NCBI RefSeq assembly: GCF_028368935.1
Contig: NZ_JAQNDK010000004.1
Coordinates: 1,178,001-1,242,000 of the forward strand
Length of the DNA stretch: 64,000 bases
Source of the DNA: Sorangium aterium
GTDB taxonomy: Bacteria > Myxococcota_A > Polyangia > Polyangiales > Polyangiaceae
Direction: 5' to 3'
Each line of letters starts with the position of its first letter. The stretch's first letter is position 1. Of this stretch, positions 27,030-35,054 are shown in pieces. The notes under the pieces were generated by a model that saw only the letters and a list, made by a program, of their open reading frames with translations, ran no database searches and was not told where the DNA came from. Made by a program: the position numbers and the translations under genes.

Positions 27030-29188
27030 TCGAGCTCTCCAGGTCGTTGCAGGCCGCGCTCCTCGCCGCCGTCGCTCTGGGCATCGTCCTGCTCGCCTGG
27101 CGGGGCTACACCCGCTTCGACAAGAAGGGCGAGCTGGAGCCGCGGCGCCCCGGCGTCGTGCGCGGCGGGGTCGTGGTCGCGCTCACGGGCGCCGGCCTGC
27201 TCGCGCTCACGCTCATCGCGTCGAGCGGGCGCGCGAAGGGCCTCGCGCTCATCGGCGCCTTCTTCTCCAGCAATACCGAGCTGATCGCCCAGCTCGTCGC
27301 CGCGCTGATCGTGGGCGGGGGTCTTCGGCTGTTCCGGGCCAGGACGACCGCGGACAAGGCCCGGTGGCTCTCCGGCAGGTGGGGCTCCAAGGCCCGCGCG
27401 GGGCTCCGGGTGCTCGGCGCGATGTCCCTGCTCGCCGCGCTCGCGATCGTCGTCCTCTGGGTCGCGGTCCTGCCCATCCAGCCGACCTTCCGGTGGATCC
27501 TTGGAGGGGTCCTGTTCGGCGCGGGCACGGGCTATCTGGTCGCCGGGAGCCGCCCTGTCCGCAAGGGGCTCTATCGCGCGCTCGGCTGGTGGTGGGGCGC
27601 GCTCGTGGGCGTGGCGTTCGGTGCCACCGCGACGCTCACGGCCAGGATGCCCGTCGGGAAGGGCGCGTCGTTCAACGCCACGGATCAGATCATCCGCTTC
27701 ACCGCGCTCGTCTCGAGCGTCGCCTTCCTGTTCTTCGTGCTGTCGGCGCTCCTGCCGATCGCCCTCGACGCGCTCGAGCGCCGGAGCTTCGTGCCCCACG
27801 TGGCCGCGCGCCACGTCCGCGCCTCGAAGAGCGGCTTTCTCACGGTCATCTCGGTCCTGTCGATGGCCGGCGTCGCCGTCAGCTCGTGCGCCCTGTGCTC
27901 GGTGACGAGCATCATGGGCGGCTTCGGCGCCGACCTGAAGCGCAAGATCCTCGGCAACAACGCGCACATGGTCGTCGACGCCTCCCGCCCCGGCGGCTTC
28001 GGCAACTGGGACGACAAGCTCACCCAGGTGCGCGTCGCGCTCGCGCCCTACGGAGGCGCCGCGACCCCGGTCGCGGCCGGCGAGGCGATGGGCTCCAGCG
28101 CCTCGAACACCGCGGGCGCCCTCGTCCGCGGCATCGATCCGGACACCATCGGGCAGGTCATCGACCTCCCCAAGAACATCGAGGTCGGCAGCTTCGACTA
28201 CCTGCGCGATCCCGAGAAGCTGACGAGCCTGCCTCCCGAGGAGGTCATCGGCCGAGGTCCGGGCGGGGAGCCGTACTTCAAGGGGCCGGACTTCCGCCAG
28301 CCAACGGACGTCGACCCGTCGGTGCGCGACTACCTGAAGCAGCAGACGCGCATCTACCCGGGCGTCATCATCGGCCGCGAGCTCGCGAAATCGCTCCACG
28401 TGCTCGTCGGGGACGAGGTGACCCTCCTGTCGCCGATGGGTGAGCTCGGCCCCACCGGCGTGATGCCGCGCTCCCGCAAGTTCCGTGTCGCGGCGATCTT
28501 CTATAGCGGCATGTACGAGTACGACGTCACGCACGCGTACGTCTTGATGGAAGAGGCGCAGAAGTTCTTCAGCCTCGACGACAAGATCACCCACATCGAC
28601 ATCCGGGTCCCGGATCCCGAGCGGGTGCAGGAGGTCCGCCCGGCCGTGGAGGCGGCCGTCGCCGCGAGCGCCGCGCTCGACGAGGCGCCGGAGGGAGGCA
28701 AGCCGCCGCCGCAGCTCCGCGTCCGCGACTGGATGGAGATGAACAAGAACCTCTTCAGCGCGCTCAAGCTGGAGAAGATCGCGACGTTCATCATCCTGTC
28801 CATCGCCATCGCGGTCGCGAGCTTCTGCATCGTGTGCACGCTGCTCCTCATGGTGACCGAGAAGGGCAAGGAGATCGCCGTCCTGAAGGCGCTGGGCGCC
28901 TCGGACAACGCGGTGATGCGCGTGTTCATGCTCGAGGGCGTGATCATCGGCGCCATCGGCACGATCTACGGTGTCGGCACCGCGCTCGCGGTCTGCACGG
29001 GCCTGTACTGGTTCGGTGTCCGGCTCGATCCGGACGTCTATTACATCGACCGGTTGCCCGTGAACGTGAACCTCTCCGACTACGCGATGGTCGCGGTCGC
29101 GTCGATGCTCATCTGCACCATCGCCACCATCTACCCGGCCCGCGCTGCCTCGAGGCTCTCTCCGGTCGACGGGCTCCGCTACGAGTAA
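27026..29188 (+). CDS. LolC/LolE-like ABC permease (FtsX superfamily) with a large extra N-terminal membrane domain
   Basis: 720 residues, where LolC/E proteins usually have about 400. Residues about 255-720 form a complete LolC/E permease: entry segment VAARHVRASKSGFLTVISVLSMAG with the first FtsX helix, a large periplasmic domain, and three C-terminal helices ending in IYPARAASRLSPVDGLRYE. Ahead of it are about 250 residues with some seven hydrophobic helices, which I do not recognise. The GTG start overlaps the lysS stop, and lolD follows after 7 bases, so this is the membrane part of a lipoprotein-release or related exporter. It may function as a homodimer, since no second permease is present. 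Confidence 0.87.
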   Translation: MIELSRSLQAALLAAVALGIVLLAWRGYTRFDKKGELEPRRPGVVRGGVVVALTGAGLLALTLIASSGRAKGLALIGAFFSSNTELIAQLVAALIVGGGLRLFRARTTADKARWLSGRWGSKARAGLRVLGAMSLLAALAIVVLWVAVLPIQPTFRWILGGVLFGAGTGYLVAGSRPVRKGLYRALGWWWGALVGVAFGATATLTARMPVGKGASFNATDQIIRFTALVSSVAFLFFVLSALLPIALDALERRSFVPHVAARHVRASKSGFLTVISVLSMAGVAVSSCALCSVTSIMGGFGADLKRKILGNNAHMVVDASRPGGFGNWDDKLTQVRVALAPYGGAATPVAAGEAMGSSASNTAGALVRGIDPDTIGQVIDLPKNIEVGSFDYLRDPEKLTSLPPEEVIGRGPGGEPYFKGPDFRQPTDVDPSVRDYLKQQTRIYPGVIIGRELAKSLHVLVGDEVTLLSPMGELGPTGVMPRSRKFRVAAIFYSGMYEYDVTHAYVLMEEAQKFFSLDDKITHIDIRVPDPERVQEVRPAVEAAVAASAALDEAPEGGKPPPQLRVRDWMEMNKNLFSALKLEKIATFIILSIAIAVASFCIVCTLLLMVTEKGKEIAVLKALGASDNAVMRVFMLEGVIIGAIGTIYGVGTALAVCTGLYWFGVRLDPDVYYIDRLPVNVNLSDYAMVAVASMLICTIATIYPARAASRLSPVDGLRYE

Positions 29189-29195
29189 TCACTCC

Positions 29196-29930
29196 ATGTC
29201 CACTCCGCTCGTCGTCGTCGAAGACCTCCGCAAGACGTTCGTTCACATGGGCCGCGAGCTCCACGTGCTCTGCGGCATCGACATCGTCATCAATCAGGGC
29301 GAGGTCGTGGCGTTCGTGGGCCCCTCCGGCGCCGGCAAGAGCACGTTCCTCCACTGCATCGGCACGCTGGACCTCCCGACGAGCGGCCGCATCCGCCTCG
29401 GCAACGACGAGCTCACCGGCCTCCCGGGCTCGCGGCTCGCGGCGATCCGGAACCGGACGATCGGCTTCGTCTTCCAGTTCCACCACCTGCTGCCGGAGTT
29501 CAACGCGGTCGAGAACGTGATGATGCCGGGCCTCATCCAGGGGAAGACCCGCCGCGAGATGGAGCCGCTCGCGCGCTCGCTGCTCGCCGAGGTCGGGCTC
29601 GCGGCGCGCGCCACGCACCGGCCGGGGGAGCTGTCGGGCGGCGAGCAGCAGCGCGTCGCCCTGGCGCGTGCGCTCGTCCTGTCGCCGAAGCTCCTCCTCG
29701 CCGACGAGCCGACCGGCAACCTCGACACCGCGACGAGCGACTCGATCCACCAGCTGTTCTTCGAGATGAACCGCAAGCACGGCACCACGATCGTGGTGGT
29801 GACGCACAACCTCAGCTTCGCCGAGTCGATGCCGCGCGTGGTGACCATGCGCGACGGGACGATCGAGAGCGATCGCATCGGCAGCGAGCGCGCCGCGGCC
29901 CTCGGGTACCGCGACGGCTCAGCCGGATAG
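29196..29930 (+). CDS. lolD: LolD-like ABC transporter ATP-binding protein
   Basis: 244 residues. Walker A GPSGAGKST, signature LSGGEQQRVALARAL, Walker B LLLADEPTGNLD and a switch His in VVTHN are all present. The spacing and the FVFQFHHLLPEFNAVENVMMP segment are typical of the LolD/MacB group that powers lipoprotein release from the inner membrane. It follows the permease by 7 bases. Its last 12 bases overlap the 3' end of the convergent GMC oxidoreductase gene. Confidence 0.92.
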   Translation: MSTPLVVVEDLRKTFVHMGRELHVLCGIDIVINQGEVVAFVGPSGAGKSTFLHCIGTLDLPTSGRIRLGNDELTGLPGSRLAAIRNRTIGFVFQFHHLLPEFNAVENVMMPGLIQGKTRREMEPLARSLLAEVGLAARATHRPGELSGGEQQRVALARALVLSPKLLLADEPTGNLDTATSDSIHQLFFEMNRKHGTTIVVVTHNLSFAESMPRVVTMRDGTIESDRIGSERAAALGYRDGSAG

Positions 29931-32000
29931 CCGCTCGCTCAGGAGCTCGGCCGCGCGCAGCGACATGGCCATGATGGTCATCTGCGGGTTCACGCCGAGC
30001 GACGAGGGGATCGCGCTTCCATCGCACACGTAGAGCCCGGCGACGTCGTGCGCCTGGTGGTCCGGGCCGAGGCACGACGACCGCGGATCCACCCCGATAC
30101 GGCACGTCCCGAGCGGGTGGAACGCGGCCACGTCGAGGTCGCCCGCCTGGATCTGCCGCGCCTTGAGCCGCTCCAGGTCCACGGGGCCGTTCACCTCGTC
30201 GCAGCCGGCGACGAGCGGCAGCACGCGCCGCGCCCCCGCGGCCAGGAACACCTCGCAGAGCAGCTCGACCCCGCGCTGCATCTTGGCGACGTCCTCCCGG
30301 TTCATCGTGTAGAGCACGAGCGGCGTGCCGCCGATCCCCGGCCTCACCTCGCCGCGGCTCGTGTCCTTGATCATGAACCCGAACGTCGCGAGGTGCGGGT
30401 ACCGCTCCATCAGCTCCGTGTAGCGGTGCCCCGTCCAGGGCACGGCCAGCGCGGCGACGTCGAACGGGAGCGAGCCTCCCTCGAACATCAGCCCTTCATC
30501 GGCGAAGTGGTCGATCTGGTAGCCCTGCGGGATGCCTTGCCACTGGTCGATCCGCTCATCGAAGAGCGCCATCACCTTCGAGGCCGGGTGGATCGAGAGG
30601 TTCTTTCCCAGCGCGCCGCTCGACAGGCACGCTCCGCTCCGGCGCAGGAGCAGCGGCGTCATCAGCGCGCCGCCGGCCACGACGACGGCCTCCGCCCTCA
30701 CCACGAGCCGCGGCCGCCGCCGTGCGCCGCTCGCCGCGCGGTCGCCGTTGCCTTCGGCCCTCGTATCTCCGCCGAGCACTGCAGTCGCCCCCCGCGCGCG
30801 GCCCGCCACGAGCTCGATCGTCCTGACCCGCGCCGCCGTGATGAGCTGCGCGCCCCGCTTCAGCGCCTCGGGCACGTAGCTCACGTCGGTCGAGCGCTTG
30901 GCCCCCGTGGGGCAGCCGAAGCAGCAGATCCCCTGTCCATCGCAGTCCGGCGCGTTGCGCTGGAGCGGCCCGTGCCGCAGGCCGAGCCGCTCCGCCCCGC
31001 GCCGGACGATCGGCCCGATCGCCCCGAGGTGGAGCGGGTCCGCGGGGGCGACCTGGAGCATGCGCTCGACGCGCTCGTAATAAGGAGCGAGCCCGCTGGA
31101 CGAGAACTCCGCCGGGAGCCCCATGCCGCCTCGCCACGACGCAAAGGTGCTCTCCGGAGCCCGGTAGCAAGTACCGGAGTTGATCACGGTGCTCCCTCCG
31201 ACGGCGCGCCCCGCGAACACGGGGATATTCACGTTGCCGAGCGTCATATCGAGCCCGTGGTCCCGGTACATCTCCCGGTACGCGCGCGCGGGCCGTCCGG
31301 TGAAGCTCGAGCGGCGGTGAAAGTCGCCCTCCTCGAGCATGAGCACCGCGTGACCGCGCGATGCGAGCTCGTAGGCCGCGGCCGCTCCGCCGGCGCCGGT
31401 GCCGATCACGAGGACCTCGCACTCGAGCTCCAGGTCCTCCTCGACCTCGCGCCCGTCCGTCACCTGCGCGAGCCAGCGGGGCGCCTCGTCGCGCACCGTG
31501 GGCAGCTCGTAGCGGCAGCCGACGTGCTTGAACATCTCGGGCCGGTCGTAGTGGACGAACCTGAGCGGCGTGAGCGCGGCGCGGAGCAGCGAGCGCAGCG
31601 TCCGCGCCCGGCTCTGCTCGAAGCCGCGGAGCACCTCCATCCGCTCCTCGAGCGGCAGTGCCGACAGCGGTCTGAGCCGGAAGGGCAGGGGGGCGAGCTC
31701 TATCGCCCACAGCGCCGCGCGCACTCCCTGCGCCAGGTGCGGCGGGATCGAGCCGAGCCAGGCCGCGAGCCGGCTGGCGGTCGCTGCGCCTGCGCCGTCG
31801 AGGAAGCGGCCGGGCGGCATCGCCGCCTCGGCGAGCGCGGCCGCGATACGCATCTCCCGCCCGGAAAGCCTGGGCTCCGCGCCGCCCTTTGCCGCGGGGG
31901 CCCTCTCCGCGCCGGCATCCTCCCTCGGTGTCCCGGGCCAGCGTTCCGTCCGCTCCAGCGCGGGCAAGCGCCCGAAATCGAGGTCCAATCCAAGGGTCAT
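29919..32000 (-). CDS. GMC family FAD-dependent oxidoreductase
   Basis: 693 residues. After a helical N-terminal region of about 190 residues comes the FAD dinucleotide motif VIGTGAGGAAAAYELASRGH. It is followed by GRAVGGSTVINSGTCYR, a cysteine-rich CDGQGICCFGCPTGAKRS segment, and the C-terminal catalytic and FAD region FHPLGTCRIG with VNPQMTIMAMSLRAAE. The Cys segment and the N-terminal extension fit the long-chain alcohol oxidase and cholesterol-oxidase-like branch rather than choline dehydrogenase; the substrate is not deducible. It may act on fatty alcohols or sterols. It ends inside the lolD 3' end. Confidence 0.88.
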   Translation of the reverse strand: MTLGLDLDFGRLPALERTERWPGTPREDAGAERAPAAKGGAEPRLSGREMRIAAALAEAAMPPGRFLDGAGAATASRLAAWLGSIPPHLAQGVRAALWAIELAPLPFRLRPLSALPLEERMEVLRGFEQSRARTLRSLLRAALTPLRFVHYDRPEMFKHVGCRYELPTVRDEAPRWLAQVTDGREVEEDLELECEVLVIGTGAGGAAAAYELASRGHAVLMLEEGDFHRRSSFTGRPARAYREMYRDHGLDMTLGNVNIPVFAGRAVGGSTVINSGTCYRAPESTFASWRGGMGLPAEFSSSGLAPYYERVERMLQVAPADPLHLGAIGPIVRRGAERLGLRHGPLQRNAPDCDGQGICCFGCPTGAKRSTDVSYVPEALKRGAQLITAARVRTIELVAGRARGATAVLGGDTRAEGNGDRAASGARRRPRLVVRAEAVVVAGGALMTPLLLRRSGACLSSGALGKNLSIHPASKVMALFDERIDQWQGIPQGYQIDHFADEGLMFEGGSLPFDVAALAVPWTGHRYTELMERYPHLATFGFMIKDTSRGEVRPGIGGTPLVLYTMNREDVAKMQRGVELLCEVFLAAGARRVLPLVAGCDEVNGPVDLERLKARQIQAGDLDVAAFHPLGTCRIGVDPRSSCLGPDHQAHDVAGLYVCDGSAIPSSLGVNPQMTIMAMSLRAAELLSERLSG

Positions 32001-32195
32001 GGTCCTCCGAACCGCTCGTGAAAACTTCTGTTAATTCTGTAGCAACAGAATCGTCGAGGTGCAAGGCGGCCTGATCCGCTGGTGGACCTGGCGCGCAGGC
32101 GGCCTGGTCCGCTGGCCTCGCGCGTGCTGGACGTGGCGCGCAGGCGGCCTGATCCGCTGATCTCGCGCGTGCTGGACGTGGCCGCAGGCACCCTG
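32001..32195. repeat. Imperfect direct repeats between two minus-strand genes
   Basis: AGGCGGCCTG recurs at 32064, 32097 and 32142. The stretch from 32097 and that from 32142 share about 40 nearly identical bases, including TCGCGCGTGCTGGACGTGG. The period is 45 after a shorter 33-base step. No gene is supported here; the GMC gene promoter must lie in or near this segment. Confidence 0.65.
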
Positions 32196-33239
32196 TCACG
32201 GCATGGGCAGGACCCAGATCGGCGAGCGAGGCTGAAGCTCGAGGTGCTTCCAGGCGTCCTCGGCGATCGCCATGCCGAGCTCTCCCTCATCGCGGAGGCT
32301 CGCGGAGACCGCGCGAAAATAAGGGGCGTCCGGGCGCTCGATCGCGAGAATGCCCTTCGGATCCGACGGGCTCGGGGTGAACGGGCGGCCCGCCTTCGCC
32401 CGGCGCGTATCGCTCACGAGCGAGATTTCGTCCATGCGGGCGGTGAAGTGCGGCCCTCCGTCGAACGGATCGACCCTGTGGGCGTAACGGAAGCCGACGC
32501 GGCGGAGCAGCTTCTCCACCCCACGGGTCTGCGATCCGACCTTGCCGATCACGCGCTGCGCGTCCTCGCGGAGCAGCGAGGCGTAGATGGTTCCCTCAGG
32601 GAAGAGCCCCTTGATGAACTCCTTGTTCTTCTTGGAGAGGAGATCCGCGTCGGCATAGCTCATGTCGGTGAACTTGCGCCCGAGCGCTTCCCAGAGGTGG
32701 CTTGTCCCATCCGGCTCGAGCGGGGGCATCAGCTCCGCGAGGATCTCCTCCTGGAACAGCGCGGATCGCGCGGCCATGTAGAGGAAGCGAACATAGGAGA
32801 TCATCGTGCCGAGCCGCTCGGGCCCCTGCCGGTACTCCGGCATGAGCACGAGCCCGCCGATCTCCGTGGGGCCGTTGTACGAGTAGCCGATGCGCAGCAC
32901 CGTATGATGGAAGTGCTTGTCGATCGTGGCCGAGTACTTCTCCTCGTCGAGCACGTCGAAGAAGATGTAGGGGACGCCGCGCCGGCCGAGCTGCGCGATG
33001 ATCATCGACGTCCCGACGATCATGCCCTTCTCGCCCTTCGTCAGGTCGACGAGGACGAAGACGTATTGGCGGAGGCGGGGATCCTGGATCGTCCCGTTGA
33101 AGCTCTTGTGGCTCTCGGCGACGATCTCGTGGATTGCGTCACGGTTGTTCGGCAGGTTGACCGAGTTCAGGTGGCGCGCGACATAGAGGAGCTGTTCCTC
33201 GTCGCCGGTCACGGCTGCGCGTATCTCGAACGAGACCAT
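32196..33239 (-). CDS. astA: Arginine N-succinyltransferase (AstA) family acyltransferase
   Basis: 347 residues from the ATG at 33239 (MVSFEIRAAVTGDEEQLLYV); an upstream extension reads into a tandem repeat and is rejected. The GNAT-like AstA signature is recognisable: residues for acyl-CoA binding around EIGGLVLMPEYRQGPERLGTM, then GRKFTDMSYADADLLSKKN and GLFPEGTIY. AstA transfers succinyl from succinyl-CoA to arginine, the first step of the AST pathway. No astB, astC, astD or astE gene is present, so either the pathway is dispersed or this protein has another acceptor. Confidence 0.83.
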   Translation of the reverse strand: MVSFEIRAAVTGDEEQLLYVARHLNSVNLPNNRDAIHEIVAESHKSFNGTIQDPRLRQYVFVLVDLTKGEKGMIVGTSMIIAQLGRRGVPYIFFDVLDEEKYSATIDKHFHHTVLRIGYSYNGPTEIGGLVLMPEYRQGPERLGTMISYVRFLYMAARSALFQEEILAELMPPLEPDGTSHLWEALGRKFTDMSYADADLLSKKNKEFIKGLFPEGTIYASLLREDAQRVIGKVGSQTRGVEKLLRRVGFRYAHRVDPFDGGPHFTARMDEISLVSDTRRAKAGRPFTPSPSDPKGILAIERPDAPYFRAVSASLRDEGELGMAIAEDAWKHLELQPRSPIWVLPMP

Positions 33240-33360
33240 CGCCGGAAGCCTACGCGTGGCGCCCGTCCTTGGCCATTGCTCCGGAGGCTGTGAGCACGGC
33301 GCAGAGCGGCGGTCGTCGCGCGGCCGGACAGCGCGAGCCTGACGCGGGACGTCGCGCGCA

Positions 33361-33470
33361 TCAGCCGAGCTGAGCGCGCAGCGCTTCGTCCATGGCGCCG
33401 AACGGCGGCTCCACGCGTCAGCCGAGCTGAGCGCGCAGCGCTTCGTCCATGGCATCGAGCGGCGGCTCCC
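33361..33470. repeat. Tandem duplication of the aroE 3' end (57-bp period)
   Basis: The segment starting TCAGCCGAGCTGAGCGCG at 33361 recurs at 33418. The first 36 bases are identical, and most of the next 17 match. The second copy holds the true aroE stop and last codons. The first copy lies just downstream of the aroE stop and is no longer part of the gene. Confidence 0.92.
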
Positions 33471-34263
33471 GCCCGGTGTACAGCCGGAACTGCTCTGCAG
33501 CCTGGTGGAGGAGCATCCTCCCGCCGTGAACGGCGGTCGCTCCGCGCCGCCGCGCCGCGGCCACGAGCTCCGTGATCATCGGCTTGTACACGATGTCCAT
33601 CACCAGGAGACCTTCCCGCAACGCCTCCTCCGGGACAGGGCTTCGCGGATCGACCTCGGCCATGCCGAGCGACGTGGCGTTCACGAGGACGCCGTGGTCG
33701 CGCGCGAGCGCCGCTGCGTCGAGCGGCGCGGCCGCCCCGCCGACTGCCGCCGCGAGCTGCCGCGCCTTCTCGAGATCGCGGTTCGCCACCGTGACGCGGG
33801 CGCCGCGCTCCGCGAGCCCGAACGCGACCGCGCGCGCCGCGCCGCCGGCGCCGAGGAGCAGCACCCGCGCGCCCCTGAGCTGCGTCACCTCCTCGAGCGC
33901 CCGCACCGCGCCGATCCAGTCGGTATTGTGGCCCCTGAGGCGCCCGTCATCGTTCACGATCGTGTTGACCGCCCCGATCCGCTCGGCGACGGGATCGAGC
34001 TCGTCGAGCAATGGAATTACCGCCTGCTTGTAGGGCATCGACACGCCGAGGCCGCGGATCCCGAGCGCGCGCATCCCGCGCGTCGCGCCTTCAACATCGG
34101 TCACCGCAAAAGGGATATAGGTAAAATCGAGTCCCAGCGCGCGGTAGCCGGCGAGGTGCATGGCGGCCCCTGTCGTTACCGGATGACGCGACATTGATCC
34201 GCAGAGTGTGAGGCGGCCCAGAGCTTGGGAGAGTGGTGCAGTCGATGAAGTGCAGCCGTGCAT
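33418..34263 (-). CDS. aroE: Shikimate dehydrogenase family protein (AroE-like)
   Basis: 281 residues. The catalytic Lys is in GVSMPYKQAVIPLLDELDP, followed by AVNTIVNDDGRLRGHNTDW, then the NADP motif GAGGAARAVAFGLAERGA and the C-terminal GGRMLLHQAAEQF. At the N-terminus the usual shikimate-binding HSLSPxMHN is replaced by RHPVTTGAAMHLAGYRALGLD. That places it in a divergent AroE subgroup, so shikimate may not be the only or true substrate. It starts 47 bases from the divergent lepB. Its 3' end is tandemly duplicated. Confidence 0.8.
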   Translation of the reverse strand: MHGCTSSTAPLSQALGRLTLCGSMSRHPVTTGAAMHLAGYRALGLDFTYIPFAVTDVEGATRGMRALGIRGLGVSMPYKQAVIPLLDELDPVAERIGAVNTIVNDDGRLRGHNTDWIGAVRALEEVTQLRGARVLLLGAGGAARAVAFGLAERGARVTVANRDLEKARQLAAAVGGAAAPLDAAALARDHGVLVNATSLGMAEVDPRSPVPEEALREGLLVMDIVYKPMITELVAAARRRGATAVHGGRMLLHQAAEQFRLYTGREPPLDAMDEALRAQLG

Positions 34264-34310
34264 GCAGCGAAGCTGGCTTGTCTCGAGCGCGGATGCTAGC
34301 CCCGCCAGAG

Positions 34311-35045
34311 ATGAGCGAGCCGAGCGTTCCCCAGCCGGCGGTGGAGGCCGCGGCGGTGTGCCTCCAGCCCGACAAGGCCGGACTTTTCATGCTTCGATCC
34401 GATCGGGCGTTCGCGCGGCGCGCCTACCAGAGGGTCGCGCCGTTCGGGCGGAGCCTCCTCAAGCTCCTCGCGGCGCTCGCGATCCTCACGCTGGGTCGCT
34501 CGACGCTCGCGGACCAGTACCACGTGCCCACCGGCTCGATGTGGCCGACGATCGCCCCGGGTGATCGCATCCTCGTCGACAAGGTCGCCTACGGGCTCCG
34601 CGTCCCGCTCATGGAGCATTACCTGTTCGAGCGCAGCGGGCCGAGCGCCGGCGACGTGGTGCTCTTCGCGGATCCGCGCGGCGGCCCCACCCTCCTCGTC
34701 AAGCGGGTGATCGCGCTCCCCGGTCAGACGGTGATGCTCCGGCGAGGCGTGCTGTACGTCGACGGCGCGGCGCAAGCGCTAGAGCAGCGCGGGGACGGCA
34801 CGAGGGTGGAGCACCTCGGCCAGGTCACGCACGCGGCCGGCGAGACCGACTTCGACGCGTTCGGTCCGGTCGTCGTCCCGCCGGACCACCTCTTCGTGAT
34901 GGGCGACAACCGCGCCGCGTCGCTCGACAGCCGAGCGATGGGCGCGGTGCCGAGAGAGCTCCTGCGCGGCCGTGTGCTCCGCGTCGTCTATCACTACGAC
35001 GCCGCGGGCTTCGATCTGTCACGCGCTCTGCGGAGCGTGGACTGA
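34311..35045 (+). CDS. lepB: Signal peptidase I
   Basis: 244 residues. One N-terminal membrane helix (residues about 48-66) is followed by the catalytic Ser76 in PTGSMWPTIAPGD and the general base Lys131 in LVKRVIALPGQ. Box E, MGDNRAASLDSRAMG, is complete. It removes signal peptides from exported proteins on the periplasmic face. The ATG at 34311 is preferred, since the signal-anchor then has a short cytoplasmic lead. It converges on ftsH with a 9-base gap. Confidence 0.95.
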   Translation: MSEPSVPQPAVEAAAVCLQPDKAGLFMLRSDRAFARRAYQRVAPFGRSLLKLLAALAILTLGRSTLADQYHVPTGSMWPTIAPGDRILVDKVAYGLRVPLMEHYLFERSGPSAGDVVLFADPRGGPTLLVKRVIALPGQTVMLRRGVLYVDGAAQALEQRGDGTRVEHLGQVTHAAGETDFDAFGPVVVPPDHLFVMGDNRAASLDSRAMGAVPRELLRGRVLRVVYHYDAAGFDLSRALRSVD

Positions 35046-35054
35046 GCGCCTCCT

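Noticed and set aside
33240-33455. N-terminal extension of the AstA-family protein to 419 residues
   Set aside because: The extension is translated from the aroE 3'-end tandem repeat and low-complexity sequence; the ATG at 33239 starts the conserved domain.
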